From NCBI GenBank assembly GCA_017963715.1, contig JAGCTK010000174.1, positions 1-5,411 of the forward strand: 5,411 nt of DNA, in the 5' to 3' direction. A program made the position numbers and the translations under genes. Shown here piece by piece: positions 1 to 5,411 of this stretch. A model generated the notes under the pieces. That model worked only from the letters and a program-made list of their open reading frames with translations. It was not told the origin of the DNA and searched no databases. The first letter of the stretch is position 1. Each line of letters begins with the position of its first letter. Origin of the DNA: Alphaproteobacteria bacterium (GTDB lineage Bacteria; Pseudomonadota; Alphaproteobacteria; RF32; CAG-239).

Positions 1-39
1 CACGAGCGCATGGAAAAAACTTATGACGATGAAGCCTGA
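1..39 (+). CDS. 3' end of an unidentified upstream gene (partial)
   Basis: The first bases read, in frame 1, as the last 12 codons of a protein ending HERMEKTYDDEA followed by TGA at 37-39, three bases before the maf start. A second reading, in frame 2, ends SAWKKLMTMKPEI with TGA at 44-46, which would overlap the maf ATG; too little sequence is present to decide firmly. I prefer frame 1 because its acidic, hydrophilic tail is a plausible C-terminus. In many alphaproteobacteria infA or a low-molecular-weight phosphatase gene precedes maf, but neither reading resembles the usual C-terminus of IF-1, so no product is assigned. Confidence 0.4.
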   Translation, partial: HERMEKTYDDEA

Positions 40-42
40 GAT

Positions 43-624
43 ATGACGGATATCACCACAAAAGATTTTATCTTGGCGTCATCTTCGCCGCAACGTAAAC
101 GTTTGCTTGAACAAATCGGTTTTATTCCAAAGGAAATCATATCGGCTGATATTGACGAAAGCGAAAGATTGCACTAAAAGCCTTTGCTTTATGTCAAGCG
201 TATGGCCCGCGAAAAGGCGTTGGCCGTCGGGGCAATCAAACCGGGCGAAAATGTGCTGGCCTGTGATACGATTATTACCGTCGGACTTCGTGTGATACAC
301 AAATCTCGGACGCCGGAAGATCAAAAGAAAGTGATGCGTTTGTTGTCAGGCCGAAATCATCGGGTTGTCAGCGCTGTTTGTTTGCTGAAAAAAGACGGCC
401 GTCTTGTTGAACGCGTGGTTTCGACACGCCTTTCGATGAAACGCATGAGCGAACAGGAAATTAATGATTATGTCGCAAGCAACGAGTGGGTCGGCGTGTG
501 CGGCTATAAAATAGAGGGCATTTTGGCAGGCTATGTCAAAAATATGGTCGGCTCATTTACCGGTGTTGTCGGATTGCCTTTGTATGAAACTCGCAATATA
601 TTGTCAGGAGCAGGAATAAAATGA
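43..624 (+). pseudogene. maf: Maf/YhdE-family nucleotide pyrophosphatase, interrupted by in-frame TAA
   Basis: Maf proteins are cytoplasmic nucleoside-triphosphate pyrophosphatases that remove non-canonical or modified nucleotides and have been linked to septum control. Read from ATG 43 through to TGA 622-624 the frame has 193 codons, the normal family length. It shows the N-terminal LASSSPQRKRLL block (SxxR motif), ADIDES, the YVKRMAREKA helix, ACDTII (usual GADT), an HKS lysine, GRNHRVVSAV and VVGLPLYET. Codon 45 (175-177) is TAA, exactly where family members have an ordinary residue between the DIDES block and the MAREKA helix. No frameshift is present, so this is one nonsense change, a sequencing error, or an unusual readthrough. 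The C-terminal piece (for example from TTG 184 or ATG 202) would lack the SxxR active-site block and has no good ribosome binding site. The usual GKAGGYAIQG segment is here GVCGYKIEG, one residue shorter, with Lys and Gln lost. The stop overlaps the next gene's ATG. Confidence 0.85.
606..615 (+). promoter_or_regulatory. Ribosome binding site of the RNase E/G gene
   Basis: AGGAG at 606-610 and a second AGGA at 612-615 precede ATG 621, inside the 3' end of maf. They give the ribonuclease gene its own ribosome entry site, so its translation need not depend wholly on ribosomes arriving through the interrupted maf frame. Confidence 0.6.
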
Positions 625-1784
625 ACGCAGATACGATTGTTTATGAAAAGAAAAATAATCTCGTCCGTTTGGCCGTTTTGGAAAATGGGCAAATGGTTGA
701 ATTCGATATGTATGATAAGAGTTTGGCCGTTGAAGGCAATATTTATCTCGGAAGACTAACGCATAAAATGGAATTGGCCGGAGGCGGCGTTGGTTTTAAG
801 GTCAATATCGGCGATGTAACGGAAGGCTTTTTAAATACCAACACATCCGATACAAAAGACTTGTCTTTATCCGAAGGTCAAAGTGTGGTGGTGCAGGTTG
901 CACAAACAAGACACGCCGATAAAGGCGCAAAATTGACGCGCAACGTGCAAATTGTCGGGACAACCGTTGTTTATCGACCGATGAGAACGGATGTCAACGT
1001 CTCGCAAAAAATTACGGACCATGAAACAATCAGAAAAATGCGCTCGATTATCTTTCATCATATGAAAGGGCAGGAAGGCTGGTCTGTCAGAACGGCGGCG
1101 GTTGAATTTGAGGAAGATGTCATTGTTGAGGAAATGCAAAAATTAAGATCCGTGTATGAAGCGATTCGTATGCGCGCCAGATCGGCATCAGCCCCGGCAT
1201 TGTTGTATGAAGGGGAAGATCCTTTGTATGAATATATCAGGCGCCATAAATCGAGTTTGAAAAAAATCGTTATCAATGATCATAATATGGTCTCGGATGT
1301 TGAGGAAGTTGTGGATACCGCAACCGAATACACGGCTGAGCCGTTTGAAAAATTCGGGCTGGAAGATCAACTGATTGAAGCGCTCAATCCTGTGGCTAAA
1401 TTGAAATCGGGCGGTGAAATCATCATTCGGCAAACACCGGCTTGCGTGACGATTGATGTTGACAGTTCCGCCTTGCGCGAAAACGGGAGTGCCGCGGATT
1501 TGAATAATGAAGCAGCGGTTGAAATTGCGCGTCAAATCAGGCTCAAAAATTTAGCCGGTAAAATTGTGGTTGATTTTGCGGGCAGTAAAGAATATGCGTT
1601 GATGCGTCCCGTGATTGATCTGCTTGAAACCGAGTTGGCAGATGATGCGTCGTGCGGCAAAGTTTTGGGCTTAACCAAGGCCGGCAATATCGAACTTGTC
1701 CGTCAGCGTCGGCGTCCGTCTCTGCTTGAGATGTATACGGAAGAATGCCCGACATGTCAAGGAACGGGTAGGGTGGAAAAATAA
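621..1784 (+). CDS. rng: Ribonuclease E/G family protein (short alphaproteobacterial form)
   Basis: This is an endoribonuclease of the RNase E/G family, acting in rRNA and mRNA processing in the cytoplasm. At 387 residues it has only the catalytic region and lacks the long degradosome scaffold of RNase E. Visible parts are an N-terminal S1-like segment (about 35-120, with IYLGRL, VGFKVNIGDVTEGFL and the KGAKLTRNV stretch at 101-109), a linking RNase-H-like/5'-sensor region, and the DNase-I-like catalytic part. The last contains TIDVDSS (Asp279, matching E. coli RNase E Asp303) and VVDF (Asp318, matching Asp346), with NNEAAVEIARQIRLKNLAG between them. The C-terminal CPTCQGTG (Cys376, Cys379) is the zinc-link motif used for dimerisation. 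The Asn of the usual IDVNS is Asp281, and the Asp two residues after VDF is absent (VDFAG). ATG 621 overlaps the maf stop (ATGA) and yacG follows after one base, giving the maf-rng-yacG order. The symbol could equally be rne-like. Confidence 0.9.
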   Translation: MNADTIVYEKKNNLVRLAVLENGQMVEFDMYDKSLAVEGNIYLGRLTHKMELAGGGVGFKVNIGDVTEGFLNTNTSDTKDLSLSEGQSVVVQVAQTRHADKGAKLTRNVQIVGTTVVYRPMRTDVNVSQKITDHETIRKMRSIIFHHMKGQEGWSVRTAAVEFEEDVIVEEMQKLRSVYEAIRMRARSASAPALLYEGEDPLYEYIRRHKSSLKKIVINDHNMVSDVEEVVDTATEYTAEPFEKFGLEDQLIEALNPVAKLKSGGEIIIRQTPACVTIDVDSSALRENGSAADLNNEAAVEIARQIRLKNLAGKIVVDFAGSKEYALMRPVIDLLETELADDASCGKVLGLTKAGNIELVRQRRRPSLLEMYTEECPTCQGTGRVEK

Positions 1785-1785
1785 A

Positions 1786-1977
1786 ATGCATCCGCACAAA
1801 TGCCCGATTTGCGGCACTTTAACAGATAATGAAAAGTATAAGCCTTTTTGCTCAAAGCGGTGCGCCGATGTCGATTTGGGGCGTTGGTTCAGCGGTGCGT
1901 ATGCCGTGCCGGCCGAAGAATTGGATGAGGCCGATGCGGCAGAACTCGAAAACTTAACATCTCATCAGGACGAATAA
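1786..1977 (+). CDS. yacG: DNA gyrase inhibitor YacG family, zinc-binding
   Basis: This encodes a 63-residue zinc protein; E. coli YacG binds GyrB and inhibits DNA gyrase. Four cysteines, Cys6 and Cys9 (CPIC) and Cys22 and Cys26 (FCSKRC), form the zinc site, followed directly by the family signature DVDLGRWFSGAY and a VP near residue 41. The acidic tail (EELDEADAAELE) is usual for the family. The length matches known YacG proteins. I chose ATG 1786, one base after the ribonuclease stop, because upstream in-frame codons fall inside the ribonuclease C-terminus and do not resemble YacG. A weak purine-rich stretch at 1770-1776 (AGGGTGG) could serve as ribosome binding site. The gene is probably co-transcribed and translationally coupled with rng. 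Confidence 0.93.
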   Translation: MHPHKCPICGTLTDNEKYKPFCSKRCADVDLGRWFSGAYAVPAEELDEADAAELENLTSHQDE

Positions 1978-2024
1978 AGGAATATTTATTTGTTATGACG
2001 GCATGTGCTTATGTTTTATCATGC

Positions 2025-2053
2025 TTGACAAGTGTGAAAAATTTGCTTATAAA
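2025..2053 (+). promoter_or_regulatory. Sigma70-type promoter for the STAS/phosphatase gene set
   Basis: TTGACA at 2025-2030 is a perfect -35 consensus. After a 17-base spacer, TATAAA at 2048-2053 matches the -10 consensus at five of six positions. Transcription would start near 2060, leaving a leader of about 28 bases before ATG 2089. The position, in the only sizeable gap in the window and just before a new functional group of genes, supports it. No experimental start is known. Confidence 0.7.
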
Positions 2054-2060
2054 ATTTTAT
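2049..2060. repeat. 12-base perfect palindrome over the -10/start region
   Basis: ATAAAATTTTAT is its own reverse complement and overlaps the last five bases of the -10 hexamer, reaching the expected transcription start. The position would suit a repressor site. It is made only of A and T in an AT-rich gap, so chance is a serious alternative. Confidence 0.3.
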
Positions 2061-2074
2061 CAGAGATGTTTTTA

Positions 2075-2080
2075 TAAAGG
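2075..2080 (+). promoter_or_regulatory. Ribosome binding site of the STAS gene
   Basis: TAAAGG ends eight bases before ATG 2089. It is a moderate Shine-Dalgarno match at normal spacing and supports that start; no better in-frame start lies nearby. Confidence 0.55.
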
Positions 2081-2088
2081 TTAAACAA

Positions 2089-2403
2089 ATGAGTGATGAG
2101 AAAAAACTCAAAATTGAACAAAGCAAAACAAATGATGTGTTGTTTTGCAGATTGATTGGTTGGCTTGATCCGAATACATCGCCGGAATTGCTCAAACAAC
2201 TGGATTTGAAGGACGTGAAAACATTGATTATCGATATGAAAGATGTCGAATATGTGTTTTCGGCCGGTCTGCGGGCTTTTATGCAGATACAGCGTATGAT
2301 TGATTCAACGGGTGGCACACTTAAATTGATCAATGTGGCAGATACCATTCGGTCTATTTTTGAATACACCGGTTTTGAAAGTATGTTAGAACCTAAAGCA
2401 TGA
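2089..2403 (+). CDS. STAS-domain anti-sigma factor antagonist (SpoIIAA/RsbV type)
   Basis: A single STAS domain fills the whole 104 residues. The family acts in partner switching: the unphosphorylated form binds a partner (an RsbW-type kinase/anti-sigma factor or another effector), and phosphorylation of a serine or threonine breaks the interaction. Family features are the early strand with GWLDPNTSPEL, the central strand TLIIDMKDVEYV, the phospho-acceptor loop FSAGLR with Ser58 at the expected site, the following helix, and GGTLKLINV then SIFEYTGFESML at the end. The residue before the serine is Phe57, where the family commonly has Asp or Ser. There is no signal peptide or membrane segment, so it is cytosolic. 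It is first in its transcription unit behind a strong promoter, and its TGA overlaps the ATG of the phosphatase/kinase gene, which makes that protein its probable regulator. The output target is not in the window. Confidence 0.9.
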   Translation: MSDEKKLKIEQSKTNDVLFCRLIGWLDPNTSPELLKQLDLKDVKTLIIDMKDVEYVFSAGLRAFMQIQRMIDSTGGTLKLINVADTIRSIFEYTGFESMLEPKA

Positions 2404-4745
2404 TAAAGTATATTCGACTTTGGCTCAGCCGTCAGACACTCAGCTTTAGACTGAGCGTGAGTATTTTGACGTGTGTGCTGGTCGGGTTTGTGGCACTTAT
2501 CCTTTTTATTTCAAAGCGTGCCGAGCCGATTATCGAGTCTCAGATTGAACAAAACGCGACCAAAACAATTGATGCCTATGTTTCTGATTTTATGCGCCTT
2601 GTGTCTGAAACGGAAAGGCTTGTTTTGAACACTAAAAATACCTTAAATCAGGTGCACGAAACAGATATATCCTCTTTAAGACTTGTTTTAAATTCCGTCA
2701 TCCGCACAATTGATGATACGGATTTAAGGTTTATCAATGTTTGGGTGTATGTGTTTGAAAGTGAGGATGTCTCCAAAGGCACGCTTTATATCAGCGAGCA
2801 AAATGAAGATGGCGGTATTGCTTTTAAGACAGAGACGGTCAAAAATTTCTACGACAATTTTCCGTGGTTTAAAGAAGTCCCGAAGGTCGAAAAGATTTAT
2901 TGGTCCGAGCCGTATATTGATGCGGCAACATCCAAAGCGGTGGTCACAACACTTGTGCCGTTTATGTTTCAGGGAAATATCGATTTTAACGGCCTGGTTG
3001 CTTTGACGGTTGATTTGTCGGATTTGCAAAACAGTATTAATAACTTTTCGTTTTATGATGCCGGTAAATTGATTTTGCTGTCAAAAAACGGGTTGTATGT
3101 GACACATCCGAATTCAAGTGTTGCACTTAAAATGACGATTTTTGAACTTGCCCGGAAACTTCGTTTGCCGGAGTTGGCTCGTGTCGGAGCCGAAACCAGA
3201 ACGGGGCAGTCGGGTAGTGCCAGTCTTCCGTGGTCATCGGTTTTTAAAAGTGAATCAATCGTCTTTTATGACTCAATTCCAAAACTCGGGTGGGGTATTC
3301 ACCTTGTGTATCCTCAATCGGAATTTTTAAGGCCGATACGTGAGTTTCAAGCCGTTGTGTTGGGTGCTTTTGTCATTTGTATGTTTGTGTTGTTGCTCAT
3401 TATCAATTTGGTGTGCCGTTTGGCCACGACACAACTTTTGAACTTAAGTAAAATTGCCACGCGTTACGGTTTAGGTGATTTTTCGGACAGTTTTGACAAA
3501 TCACCTTCATCCAAAGAAATCGGTGTGTTGTCGAACGCTTTGAATAATATGCGCACCAACTTATTGAGTTATATTCAAAAAGAAAAGAAAGAGGCATCAG
3601 ACAGACAACGTACGGAAAGTGAAATGAATATTGCGCGCGATATTCAAAATTCGGCTTTGCAAAAAGTTTTTCCGACTCATCCGTCATTTGATGTTTTTGC
3701 CTCGATGACGCCGGCACGGCAAGTCAGCGGTGACTTTTATGATTTATTCTTTTTAAGTGATGATAAAATTGCGATTGTGATTGCGGACGTGGCCGGCAAG
3801 GGTATCCCGGCGGCATTGTATATGATGCGCGGTCAAGCCTTGATTAAAAACGTGACCAAGAGCGGCTTTGGTATTTCGGAAGCATTTCATTTGGTCAATA
3901 AAGAATTGTGTCAAGGCAATGATACGTGTATGTTTATTACGGCGTTTTTGGCTGTGATTGATTTGAAAACGGGTTTGATGCAATATATCAACGCGGGTCA
4001 TACCCCCTTGATTATTAATCAGGGCGATGGTTATCAATACATTAAAACCGAGCGAAATGTCGTGCTCGGTGTCAAACCTCGCGCCGTGTTTAAGGCAGAA
4101 AGTTTGGTGCTTAAACCTGATGCGCGCGTATTTTTGTATACCGACGGCGTGACGGAAGCCGAAAATAAAGAACATCGTTTTTATGGCGGACAGAGATTGC
4201 TTAAAGCACTCAACGCACAATCAGGTCGTCCGCAAGAAACTTTAGAGGCCGTCTTAAAAGATATTCATCAGTTTACACAGGATAATGCGCAGTCGGACGA
4301 TATTACAATGCTTGAGTTTGTCTATCATAAATCATCCTTTAACGAATTGACGGTCAAGGCCGATATCAAAAACTTGCAACAGGTATTGACATTTGTCAAA
4401 CAGGATATGAGCAAATATAATTTATCCGAAAACAATACATTTAAGGTGGTGACGGCATCCGAAGAAATTTTTGCCAATGTTGCGCTGTATGCCTATACGC
4501 AAAAAGAAAATACGGATGTCGTTGTCAAAACGCATTGTGACGGCACATTTTACCACGTCACATTCAGCGATTTCGGTGAAGAATATAACCCGTTGCTTCG
4601 TATGGATCCGGATGTGAAAGCGCTGTTTGAAAAACGTCGTATCGGCGGGTTGGGAATTTTCCTCGTGAAAAAATTTGCCGATGATGTGACCTATACACGT
4701 CAAAACAATCAAAATATCTTAAAAATCAGTGTCAAAATCGGTTAG
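2400..4745 (+). CDS. Membrane Cache-HAMP sensor with SpoIIE/RsbU-type PP2C phosphatase and RsbW-like kinase domain
   Basis: This 781-residue inner-membrane regulator probably controls phosphorylation of the neighbouring STAS protein. Order: short cytosolic start; membrane segment at about 17-38; extracytoplasmic region 40-315 that looks like a double Cache sensor (WSEPYIDAATSKAVVTT at 168-184; GLVALTVDLSDL at 198-209; SKNGLYVTHP at 228-237); second membrane segment 317-339; HAMP-like linker 340-392; coiled-coil-prone KEKKEASDRQRTESEMN at 394-410. The PP2C domain, about 410-640, has metal-site motifs GDFYD (Asp445, Asp448), IADVAGKG (Asp463), YTDGVTE (Asp582) and SDDIT (Asp633/634), plus NAGH at 531-534. 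The C-terminal HATPase domain, about 645-781, has an ExxxN N-box (Glu689, Asn693), FSDFGEEYNP (Asp724, Gly726) and RRIGGLGIFLVKK (746-758). All key residues of both enzymes appear intact. The start overlaps the STAS stop (ATGA) with no clear ribosome binding site, implying coupled translation. The sensed ligand is unknown. Confidence 0.92.
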   Translation: MIKYIRLWLSRQTLSFRLSVSILTCVLVGFVALILFISKRAEPIIESQIEQNATKTIDAYVSDFMRLVSETERLVLNTKNTLNQVHETDISSLRLVLNSVIRTIDDTDLRFINVWVYVFESEDVSKGTLYISEQNEDGGIAFKTETVKNFYDNFPWFKEVPKVEKIYWSEPYIDAATSKAVVTTLVPFMFQGNIDFNGLVALTVDLSDLQNSINNFSFYDAGKLILLSKNGLYVTHPNSSVALKMTIFELARKLRLPELARVGAETRTGQSGSASLPWSSVFKSESIVFYDSIPKLGWGIHLVYPQSEFLRPIREFQAVVLGAFVICMFVLLLIINLVCRLATTQLLNLSKIATRYGLGDFSDSFDKSPSSKEIGVLSNALNNMRTNLLSYIQKEKKEASDRQRTESEMNIARDIQNSALQKVFPTHPSFDVFASMTPARQVSGDFYDLFFLSDDKIAIVIADVAGKGIPAALYMMRGQALIKNVTKSGFGISEAFHLVNKELCQGNDTCMFITAFLAVIDLKTGLMQYINAGHTPLIINQGDGYQYIKTERNVVLGVKPRAVFKAESLVLKPDARVFLYTDGVTEAENKEHRFYGGQRLLKALNAQSGRPQETLEAVLKDIHQFTQDNAQSDDITMLEFVYHKSSFNELTVKADIKNLQQVLTFVKQDMSKYNLSENNTFKVVTASEEIFANVALYAYTQKENTDVVVKTHCDGTFYHVTFSDFGEEYNPLLRMDPDVKALFEKRRIGGLGIFLVKKFADDVTYTRQNNQNILKISVKIG

Positions 4746-4751
4746 AAGGTG
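4746..4751 (+). promoter_or_regulatory. Ribosome binding site of the DUF1294 gene
   Basis: AAGGTG directly after the TAG of the preceding gene lies six bases before ATG 4758 and fixes that start. The GTG at 4751 belongs to another frame and gives no recognisable protein. Confidence 0.55.
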
Positions 4752-4757
4752 TGAGCG

Positions 4758-5195
4758 ATGGTTTTAACATTTGTAGCTGTCATGTTGGCATTGTTGTTTG
4801 TTTTGCCGCCCCTCAAAAAAAATGCCTTTTATTTGGTATATTTCGGGGTGATGACTGCTTTGGCCTATGTGATAGAAATGCACGGCGTGCATTATCACCT
4901 TTTTTCCAAAGAAGTTTTGCTCACTTTTTTAGCCTGTCATTTTGTTATGATTAATTTGGTGACATTTTTGGCCTACGGCGTTGATAAAAAAGCCGCCAAA
5001 ACGCAACAAAGACGTGTGCCCGAGATGCAACTGCATTTGCTTGAATTTTTGGGCGGGTCGCCCGGTGCCTTTGTGGCGCAAAAAGTGTTTCATCACAAAA
5101 CGAAAAAGAAAAGTTTTCAGATTTCTTTTGTCTTTGTGCTTGCTATTCAAGTCGTTATTGTCTATTATGTGCTCAAAATATTAAACGTGATATAG
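4758..5195 (+). CDS. DUF1294 family membrane protein
   Basis: A 145-residue integral membrane protein of unknown biochemical function. Hydrophobic segments are at about 1-17, 23-41, 52-73 and 122-141. The DUF1294 signature spans segment three and the loop after it: N66 (INLVTFLAYGVDKKAA, with Tyr73, Asp76, Lys77), RVPE at 86-89, GGSPGAFVAQ at 99-108 and HHKTKKKSF at 112-120. The usual DUF1294 core is about 90 residues with two or three membrane segments; here an extra pair of N-terminal segments (1-41) precedes it, as in longer members of the family. The gene lies 12 bases after the phosphatase/kinase gene and 11 bases before the ABC exporter start, so it is probably in the same operon. No link to the switch can be shown from sequence. 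The identification of the family is firm, the function is not. Confidence 0.85.
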   Translation: MVLTFVAVMLALLFVLPPLKKNAFYLVYFGVMTALAYVIEMHGVHYHLFSKEVLLTFLACHFVMINLVTFLAYGVDKKAAKTQQRRVPEMQLHLLEFLGGSPGAFVAQKVFHHKTKKKSFQISFVFVLAIQVVIVYYVLKILNVI

Positions 5196-5200
5196 AGGAA
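5195..5200 (+). promoter_or_regulatory. Ribosome binding site deciding the TTG start of the ABC exporter
   Basis: GAGGAA overlaps the stop codon of the DUF1294 gene and ends six bases before TTG 5207. The next in-frame ATG, at 5237, has no comparable purine stretch before it, so TTG is the better start. Confidence 0.6.
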
Positions 5201-5206
5201 CGGTCG

Positions 5207-5411
5207 TTGTCTAAGAAAGAAAAAATTGAACTTAAAATGAAATTTCACGAGCATTATGAAATGATGTGGCCGTTTATCAGGCCGTATCTTTTCAGGGCGA
5301 TTTTGGCCGTGCTTGTCAGCGTGCCGATCGGTGCACTTGATTCGGTCATTGCGCTTTCATTAAAACCGTATATGGATATTGTGCTTGTTGAAAAAACAGA
5401 AAATTCACCGA
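5207..5411 (+). CDS. ABC transporter, MsbA-like permease/ATP-binding exporter (5' part only)
   Basis: The first 68 codons of a longer gene run off the window end with no stop. After a charged cytosolic start (SKKEKIELKMKF) comes WPFIRPYL, then a first membrane helix (about 29-50, RAILAVLVSVPIGALDSVIA) and SLKPYMDIVLVEK. This layout, with a helix running into a LKPxxD segment, is typical of the type-1 exporter fold shared by MsbA and related lipid A/lipid flippases, where the transmembrane and ATPase domains are on one chain. The ATPase part is outside the window, so the assignment rests on the first helix only. Other half-size ABC exporters (for peptides or drugs) remain possible. It starts at TTG 5207, 11 bases after the DUF1294 stop, and is probably co-transcribed with it. 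Confidence 0.7.
   Translation, partial: MSKKEKIELKMKFHEHYEMMWPFIRPYLFRAILAVLVSVPIGALDSVIALSLKPYMDIVLVEKTENSP

Noticed and set aside
175..177. TAA at maf codon 45 as a reassigned sense codon
   Set aside because: TAA ends the ribonuclease and yacG genes at sensible family C-termini, and no other gene in the window contains an internal TAA in frame.
184..624. A shorter functional gene starting at TTG 184
   Set aside because: It would lack the SxxR N-terminal block needed by Maf enzymes and has no ribosome binding site; it is better read as the downstream part of an interrupted maf.
1696..1785. A longer YacG beginning at ATG 1696
   Set aside because: The extra 30 codons lie wholly inside the conserved ribonuclease C-terminus in another frame and do not match the YacG family, which starts just before the CPIC motif.
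2001..2024. GCATG/CATGC inverted repeat as a terminator after yacG
   Set aside because: The stem is only five base pairs with a 14-base loop and no following T run, so a rho-independent terminator is not supported.
3753..4220. 155-codon open frame on the - strand
   Set aside because: It is antisense to the conserved PP2C domain, its translation shows no recognisable family, and no promoter or ribosome binding site supports it.
4751..4954. 67-codon frame from GTG 4751
   Set aside because: It overlaps the DUF1294 gene in another frame and matches no family; the DUF1294 reading has a well-placed ribosome binding site and clear family motifs.
1..5411. CRISPR array, tRNA, rRNA, insertion sequence or phage genes
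   Set aside because: No regularly spaced repeats, tRNA-like folds, transposase motifs or terminal inverted repeats were seen; the window is nearly filled by protein genes.

Overview
The window looks like chromosomal DNA from an AT-leaning alphaproteobacterium. The main pointer is the order maf - ribonuclease E/G - yacG, a housekeeping cluster typical of Alphaproteobacteria, together with a short RNase E/G of the alphaproteobacterial type. The low GC would fit an uncultured or host-associated lineage, but no species can be named from this sequence. All recognisable genes lie on the + strand and are tightly packed.

Region 1 (1-1977) is the housekeeping cluster. It holds the tail of an unidentified upstream gene, then maf (nucleotide pyrophosphatase) interrupted by an in-frame TAA at codon 45, then a 387-residue ribonuclease E/G that overlaps the maf stop by ATGA, then yacG (63 residues, zinc-binding gyrase inhibitor family). 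The maf frame is otherwise uninterrupted over its normal length, but some conserved positions are also altered.

Region 2 (1978-2088) is a 111-base intergenic gap. It carries a near-consensus sigma70-type promoter (TTGACA, 17 bases, TATAAA) whose -10 side overlaps a 12-base perfect palindrome. It drives the second gene set.

Region 3 (2089-4745) is a compact partner-switching module. A 104-residue STAS protein (SpoIIAA/RsbV type, probable phospho-acceptor Ser58) is followed, with ATGA overlap, by a 781-residue membrane protein. That protein joins an extracytoplasmic Cache-like sensor, a HAMP-like linker, a SpoIIE/RsbU-type PP2C phosphatase and an RsbW-type HATPase kinase in one chain. The two opposing activities that would set the STAS phosphorylation state are therefore fused and placed under one external sensor. 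No sigma factor or other obvious output gene is in view.

Region 4 (4758-5411) holds a 145-residue DUF1294 membrane protein and the first 68 codons of an ABC exporter of the MsbA-like type, starting at TTG. Gaps of 11-12 bases suggest that these are co-transcribed with the switch genes. Whether the switch and the exporter are functionally linked is unknown. Apart from the interrupted maf and the self-contained sensor/phosphatase/kinase + STAS pair, the window is ordinary.
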